DNA of 64,000 nt from Apostichopus japonicus (taxonomy: Eukaryota > Echinodermata > Holothuroidea > Aspidochirotida > Stichopodidae): the NCBI RefSeq assembly GCF_037975245.1, contig NC_092568.1:4723001-4787000 (forward strand), read 5' to 3'. Position numbers and translations under genes: made by a program. The notes under the pieces are model-generated. The model had not been told where the DNA came from and made no database searches. It saw only the letters and a list, made by a program, of their open reading frames with translations. This document shows, one piece after another, positions 57,492-64,000 of this stretch (position 1 is the stretch's first letter; each line of letters opens with the position of its first letter).

Positions 57492-57520
57492 TGTGTGTGC
57501 GTGTGTGTGTGTGTGTGTGT
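57447..57520. repeat. (TA)n/(TG)n microsatellite
   Basis: TA tract of about 42 bp followed by a TG run of about 30 bp. The homologous tract in copy A is longer in TA and shorter in TG. Confidence 0.93.
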
Positions 57521-57780
<260 letters not shown>

Positions 57781-57804
57781 TTTATCCTGTGCACCCTGTT
57801 AACT

Positions 57805-59815
57805 GTCCCAATATATCCGCCCATGTAGTAGGCTAAACTGTGCCTTAATTTACGCTGATTTTATTTTTAAAGTTTAATATATCAGTATCATCATCTTTTT
57901 GCTCTCAACCCAAAAAATGACATCTTAGTATCTGTATGTCATATCTTCACCAGTTCCTCGGTTACATGCATTCATTCGAAGATAAAAACAACAACAATAA
58001 CAAAGAAGCACTAATTCCAACGTTATCGTTACCATATTAATTTATGTAAAACATCAATCAATCAACAATTACCAGATGACTACATTTACCTCATCGATTT
58101 GATAATTCAGTAGCCCCCCCCCCCCCCCCTCCCACAACATCACATTCAGTAATGTCATACAGAAGCAAATAGTTTTCAATCACTCTTGTGCAGTTGGAAA
58201 TAATAGGACAGAAGTGAACAAATCATTTCTTTTCGACCGACTGTAATGATGTAGATATCGGAGTCCTCTTGTATACGTATCGTATATTATTTTTATGTGA
58301 CGATGACCGATACTAGACCTATACGTGGTAAAAGGTGAGATATCCAATAGTAAATACAGTACATGCTATTACGATGAGATCTTAGTTTAGTTTATTAGTT
58401 TTGCTGATAATGGTAGTAACTATACATAGATATCTTAGTACCAAATAAGATAACTATAATGCCATATAACAGGGTGGGATTATACTCTGTTCAGTCCCTT
58501 ATATCATCCCTCAAAATCAATTATAAACAAAAACATATTAACAAATTGTTTTCAACATAATACAGTCTTCCGGAACAGTTCGAAAATGAATTTCGCGATA
58601 ACGAACTGAAATTTGTTATAGCGGATTTTAAACTCGTAAAATTTTAAATTACGACTTCCAAACCCGTTGTTGAACAACATTTGTATTATAAAGAGTTTGA
58701 ATCTCGTCAACTGACGAGTTTCAAACTCGTTATAACGGAATTGAAACGAGATTATATATATATATACTTCACAAGTTCCCTACTGGGCCAGTGTACGTTC
58801 ACATAATCATTGGAGATTACAAGCAGACACGGCCGTGCTTTGCCTCCCCCACTCAAAACCTCTCCCCTCCCTTCGTAACCTTCCATATTAATGCAGTTCG
58901 CATGATGGAAGTGATCCGTGAACAATAATGCAATATTCTAAAGATCTCTTCTAAAACACATGACCTCAAGAAGATAAAATAATACATAGGAATTACTAAC
59001 TTACGTTACATGCTGCACCTAGTAAAAAAACAATGTTTGCGGTGATAACTAATACATTCTTTATTTTGTTTAATTTTGCAATATAGCTTAAGATGCATGT
59101 AGCAGTTTCCCTAAAAAAGTAAACCACATGCAGTTTTGGAAACAAGTTACAACCCACACAGTCATGGAGCCCTATTAAACATCAAATATCAATATAGCGA
59201 AGGTTTATAGCATTTCGACTTGTAAAATGACATATTGCAATTGATCGATAGTTTCTAAAGGATAGCCATGATCTATTTCATTTGCGTTATACAATGAACG
59301 TTTACACTAGAAAACCGTGATTTTTAAAATTGTTATCGACTACTTTTATCAATTGATGTTGAGATAGAGCGCCATAAGACCAAAACGCGGTATACTTATT
59401 CAGTTACAACACGGGGTACGTGAGGCACTGAATTTGCAGTTCGAACCGCTTCGTCAACTTTTGCGGTAGGTATGAGCTGTTTCCTTCTACTGGTCACTTG
59501 CACTTTGCAGGCATAGGAACTGATTTGGATCCAACATCTATTTCTAGGGAAAATTTCAGTTTAGAAGTGCATCTTGCAACTCACAGTTTGTTACTCATGA
59601 CCATTGGTGTGTCAGGTTTCACACACATTTTTTTTGTAATTGTTGGTATGTCTATAAAATAACAATTTCTAACAAATGTTAAAGAATAACCCAAAATTAC
59701 ATAAAATATTGGGTGAAACTTGTTGCCATTACTTTTCCTTCTAAAATCACAGAGATCTTTGTACAGTGGATTATAATACTTGTTTCACTGTGGTTTGGTC
59801 GAGTTTACGTCCAAA
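57805..59815 (+). repeat. Left arm of the large inverted repeat in copy C
   Basis: Orthologue of 4944-9203 without the hAT-type insertion, so it shows the arm in its pre-insertion form. The empty site is near 59728-59740. The right arm would lie beyond the right edge. Confidence 0.8.
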
Positions 59816-61573
59816 TTCATTGAGTGGAAAAGAAACGAGGACCAAAATGTGTGGCTTAAGAAATTTAAATAGTGGATAACATTATCAAACACTCCACAGG
59901 ACAAAAACAAGTAGAAAAATGCAACGTGAAGGACACCAGGAAACAGAAATACTGTTAACAAGGCTAGTAATAATTAAGAAAGAGCTATGGAAAAGAAGCA
60001 AAACAGGCTTCAATTCAACAAAGATCTCAGCAGATTATAGACAATAAAGAGACAGGACAGTGGAAGACTGAATAGAGAGGAAAATAAAGGGAAAAGGAAA
60101 TGAAGACGGGATGAATAGAAATGAGTGATGAACGCATAGATGGAAAAAGAAAGAACGGATGCACGAAATGGAACACGTTAACTTGAGAAGGATATGAATG
60201 TGAGTTCCTCACCAATAAGCGCTTGCATGTTCTGCCTTCCATTTACTGTTAATAGAGTTTTAAAGGTTTTAAAGAGTTTTAAATGAAGAAATGGGCTACC
60301 ACAATGTGAAGCAACAGGTGTCGAGGAGTTATTTCTACCATGCTGAGTATTGTAGCGAGTTACTGTTAAACCAATACTAATGCAAGTGGTGATAAAATCA
60401 CCGGAAATACTCACAGCTGCAGATACGATATTAGGTAACTTATTTTTACAATATGTAATTTTGAGTAAAGTTGCACAGGGCAGTAAGAATGAATTACTCT
60501 GATCATGAACAGACTTATCTCCTTGTCAAGGCGACAAGTGGGATAACGACTGGGTTTGTAAGTAAAGACTTAAATGAGGCTTGAAGTTATCTTACGTATA
60601 TGATCCTTTTGTTGTACCATATATTTCAAATGCGTACCTTAGCTCAGAGTAATTAAACGAAAAAGAAATCTGAATAATTACTAGTTTTGATACATATATA
60701 TATATATGTTGGTCACTGTGAAGTATTAACCACAGGTGAAGGGTAATCTCATTCCTTTCATTGTTGTTTTTCAAGTGTTTTTTCTTGATGTAAAAATCTA
60801 AATGACATACAATAATCACGACCAAAATTAAAGTTACTAAATTACTGAGCTAGTGTATTGATTCCTTGCCAAAGGCTGAATGAATCTATGCGATGGTGAT
60901 GTCGTGTGTGTGGGCTTCATACCATTAATGAACAAAATGACGATTTAGACCTACAAGATTACTCTCGGTTAGTGTTTGGTTATAATGGGATGTATTACTC
61001 CACTTTTAAGCGTTATAACCAAAACGATAGATCTGACAGGTGGTAATCCGTGATATATTCACAGGAACGCAGAAGGGTTGTGTACCTGTGAGCCTATGCA
61101 GTGCTTTAACAAGTTTCTGACCTCAAGCAGCGATCAAGTTCTTGTTAATAAATTGCAAGTTATGAAACGATGTGTCTTATTTGTGTATTAGGCTACTTGT
61201 GTTCGTCTCTGCAGGAAAAGCACCCACGAAATGTTGGACAAGCAATAAATGCTGACCTATAAAAAAGATTTAAACAATCAAACCCCTGACGTTGCATTAT
61301 TGACCCTGTTAATATGTTTCACAATTTCAAACAAATTGCAACCTACACACAGTCATGGAATAGTGTTATTTATCAATAATGCAATATATTGGTAGAAACA
61401 ACATTGAAGATCTTTACACATATGAAAAAAATATACAAGACACTGGGTATTGTAAAGAACATGAAAAAATTTTACATGATAAAGATGCAACGGCAACCCA
61501 AATAAATATTATTGCTTTATATCAAACATTGTATCAAAGCAAAATGAAAAACGTTTTCATCCTGTTTTGAGCC
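59816..61573. other. Copy C loop region, no supported gene
   Basis: Colinear with 9204-10955. The frame at 61379-61570 partly matches the one at 10680-10928 but diverges through an indel, with no sign of protein-level constraint. Confidence 0.55.
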
Positions 61574-62606
61574 CAAGGGCGGCGGAACCTGGGGGGGGGG
61601 GCACAGGGGCACGTGCCCCCCACTTTTCCTCAAGTTAAAAATGTGACCTTTTTCTACATAACAATTTATAAATAAAAAAACAGTTTATAAAGCGAAACCC
61701 ACTTCGAATGAAATATTTCGGGAAGTTTTAAATTTTTACTACCATAGGCGTAGGAGCCCAATTTGATTTGGGGGGTTAATGTTAATGTTCATGTTAACAT
61801 GTTAATGTGCATATCATATAGGATGCGTCGGTTATTACATCGCATGCCAATAACATACAATCATTTGCCGTGTTATTACCCGTCCATATGGGTTAGAATT
61901 ATCGGGTAAGTCGTTACAATAATAATGATGGTAATAATATCAGTTTAACCATTGAAAAACACTTAGCAAATTATTTTTCTTTCAGTAGGTGCCCGAAAAA
62001 TTCTCAGCATATTGCCCGAATTTTCACAAACAATTTTGGTTGGGGTGCTGCAGCCCCCCCCCCCCCGCCTGTTACGCCTATGTTTACTACCACAAGGCTT
62101 CTAACATTCTGGTGAGTGCCATTATGCATATTCAATTTGCCAAAAAAAATCCATATGCATTTCCAAAAATGCATTGCTATATTATATTGTGACTTTGTAA
62201 TAAGCAGAAGCCATTTATAGCCTACTATGAATAATGAGTTTAGTTTTAATATCCCATAACCTACCCCATCCTTTCGTATTTTGATATATTTCATTTGCTT
62301 TCATGCATATATATCGATCGCGTGTGCAGGGACTTGGACTTTATAATGATTTCACCTCATTTTGTCTCGAAAGAAAACTTGTTCCTTGTTTCCCAATTTG
62401 CACATTAGATATTGCAGTGCTAGTATGCATTGTTTCCTTGAGGGGGGGGGGGGGCGTTGGTGGAGTGATGTGTATACGCAAATAAGATAATACAATAAGA
62501 GTTATAAAGGGTACTAAATATCAGGCTGCATCAGTCCAATCGAATTTCTGCAAAGTGCCCTTCGACGTTGGTGCCACCCAGATTAAAAGTGCTTCCGCCG
62601 CCCTTG
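61574..62606. mobile_element. hAT-type non-autonomous element, copy C only
   Basis: A 1033-bp insertion with perfect inverted ends (CAAGGGCGGCGGAA and TTCCGCCGCCCTTG). The flanks TTTGAGCC (61566-61573) and CTTGAGCC (62607-62614) agree at seven of eight bases. The empty site is seen in copy A near 10945 (CTTGAGCC once). It contains a nested element at 61743-62082 and no transposase frame. Confidence 0.9.
61743..62082. mobile_element. hAT-type MITE nested inside the 61574-62606 element
   Basis: A 340-bp element with 10-bp inverted ends (CATAGGCGTA and TACGCCTATG), flanked by a perfect 8-bp duplication TTTACTAC (61735-61742 and 62083-62090). Its interior shares a short stretch ('tcggttattacatcgcatgcc') with the 7025-9123 element near 7890. 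Confidence 0.92.
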
Positions 62607-63025
62607 CTTGAGCCCCCCTCCCCCCCCCCCCCCACACACACACAAATACACACACCCTGCATACATGGCATCTTAGAACAGTCTCTGAAATCAAATCTGG
62701 AAAATCAACTAAATATTATCAAAATTAATGCAAAATATGTTAAACAAACCCTTGCATAATATGAAGGGGAAATTTTTATACTGAAAGAAACGTGATAATC
62801 ATTGTGGGTACGAAACCCATTATAGCCTTCATACACATAACAACCATTAATCTATGTCTTAGTAATGATAAATTGATGAAAACTTTGTAAAAATTGAAAG
62901 ATAAAACCTTTGAAAGCATGACATTCATCTGACTATTTCATACTCATGCACTAGGTAATTGTTTAGTCTTTTTTTGTATTCAAGTTCAAAGAGACCTTAT
63001 GCAATTCACAGTTTTGACCCATATG

Positions 63026-63871
63026 CATGGGCGGCGATCCTGGGGGGAAGGGGGGATATATCCCCCCATGAAAATGGGTGGAGGGGATGTAATACACCAT
63101 ATCCCCCCCACCAAATGCCAGGGATAAGAATTTTTTTCATGCCTACATAAATGCATCATCATGAATGTACGGCTCCTTTTAGCTTCATTTCTCGCCTACC
63201 ATAAACGCAGTGCGATCTTTTCAAATTAACCGTCTTTATAAAGCAAGAATAGTTGACTGTGGGCTTCATTGGCCCTACAACAAAAAAATGTATTATTGCG
63301 CCCACGGTATTGATACAGTACATATATGCACCCTCATAGTATTCTTATAGGCCCTATAGTAGGCCTACACTATAGTATGCCTACATGTTCCCTCGAACAT
63401 CTGAGAATCTAATGTTACCAGGGTAATGCTTAATACACGTTTCACCTGGATGCCCTATCAATCGGTACCTAGGAATGTAACTATGTGTAATTGTGTATTG
63501 CATGTGTATAGGCCTATAATAGCCTGCATGAGGCCATTTACTTCATCGAATAATATAAAAGAGCTCTCGAACATTCTAACGTAGCGCCTGAAACAAGATT
63601 GACAGGGGCAATTTTCCCAAAATAACACCCGAAATTTAAAAAAAAGAAGTATTTTGGATCCTGATTATGAGATATTTCGAACATGATATCCCTATTTTAA
63701 AGTTGGGTATATGCCGCTTGGAAACCTCGGGAAGTGCCGTTTCCGGCCATCTAGAGGGTTTGTAAATCCCAAAATTTTCTTGTACGCTTCGCGCCAACTC
63801 ATGGTGGCGCTACGCTTAGATAGTCAACAAGGTCATTTCCCTCCACTCGGAAGTACGGATCGCCGCCCATG
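63026..63871. mobile_element. hAT-type non-autonomous element with perfect TIRs and 8-bp TSD, copy C only
   Basis: An 846-bp insertion with 15-bp inverted ends (CATGGGCGGCGATCC and its complement), flanked by identical 8-bp duplications CCCATATG (63018-63025 and 63872-63879). The empty site in copy A is near 11347. It carries the shared ~93-bp module at 63729-63824 and no transposase frame. Confidence 0.93.
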
Positions 63872-64000
63872 CCCATATGTATAGGAAGTCTCATATTTTG
63901 TGTCATTTAACGTTAAGTTGCTGTTTGTGTCATGGTTCTAGATCTCTCCAGAAGGTCCAATCCCTTCTATAGCCTACTATGGGAGCATACAGTTGGATTT

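Overview
This is a non-coding-rich, AT-rich animal genomic window with spliced genes, long (TA)n microsatellites, hAT-type MITEs, gypsy, copia and LINE fragments, and a tRNA-like interspersed repeat. The immunoglobulin-type exons and the repeat content suggest an invertebrate deuterostome, and an echinoderm such as a sea cucumber fits best. That assignment is inference, since nothing in the window proves it.

The main content is a tandem pair of paralogous immunoglobulin-superfamily (IgSF) receptor genes on the + strand. IgSF gene 1 spans about 22621-27188 and IgSF gene 2 about 44573-51420. Each has a leader exon, a 303-nt exon for one Ig-like domain, a 903-nt exon for two to three Ig-like modules, and a final exon with a Ser/Thr/Pro-rich stalk, a transmembrane helix and a short tail. 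All junctions are phase 1, so the exons join into one open frame in each gene. The tail carries a single ITIM-like motif (VQYSKI). The first Ig-like domain lacks the usual F-strand cysteine. Divergence between the two genes falls from 5' to 3': the first domain is about half identical, the long exon about 83% identical, and the membrane exon plus some 4.7 kb around it is essentially identical. The start-codon exon was not found for either gene.

The genes sit in a larger tandem array. Positions 1-11470 and 52849-64000 are colinear copies of one 3'-flanking region. A truncated third copy, 28617-30436, follows gene 1. The gene partner of the first flank lies off the left edge. The copies differ by clean transposon insertions, so they serve as filled and empty sites for one another. 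The first flank also contains an approximately 9-kb structure with 2.1-kb inverted arms (4944-9203 and 11977-14102).

The rest is spacer. A decayed gypsy element lies on the minus strand at about 14740-17660, and dispersed and tandem repeats fill 19480-22000. Repeats and retroelement pieces occupy 31-42 kb. A separate minus-strand gene starts at 42573, with a promoter-like region containing an ETS-type site. Between 42.6 and 44.5 kb is a Penelope/GIY-YIG-like remnant. Nothing in the window looks bacterial, and there is no operon or CRISPR array.
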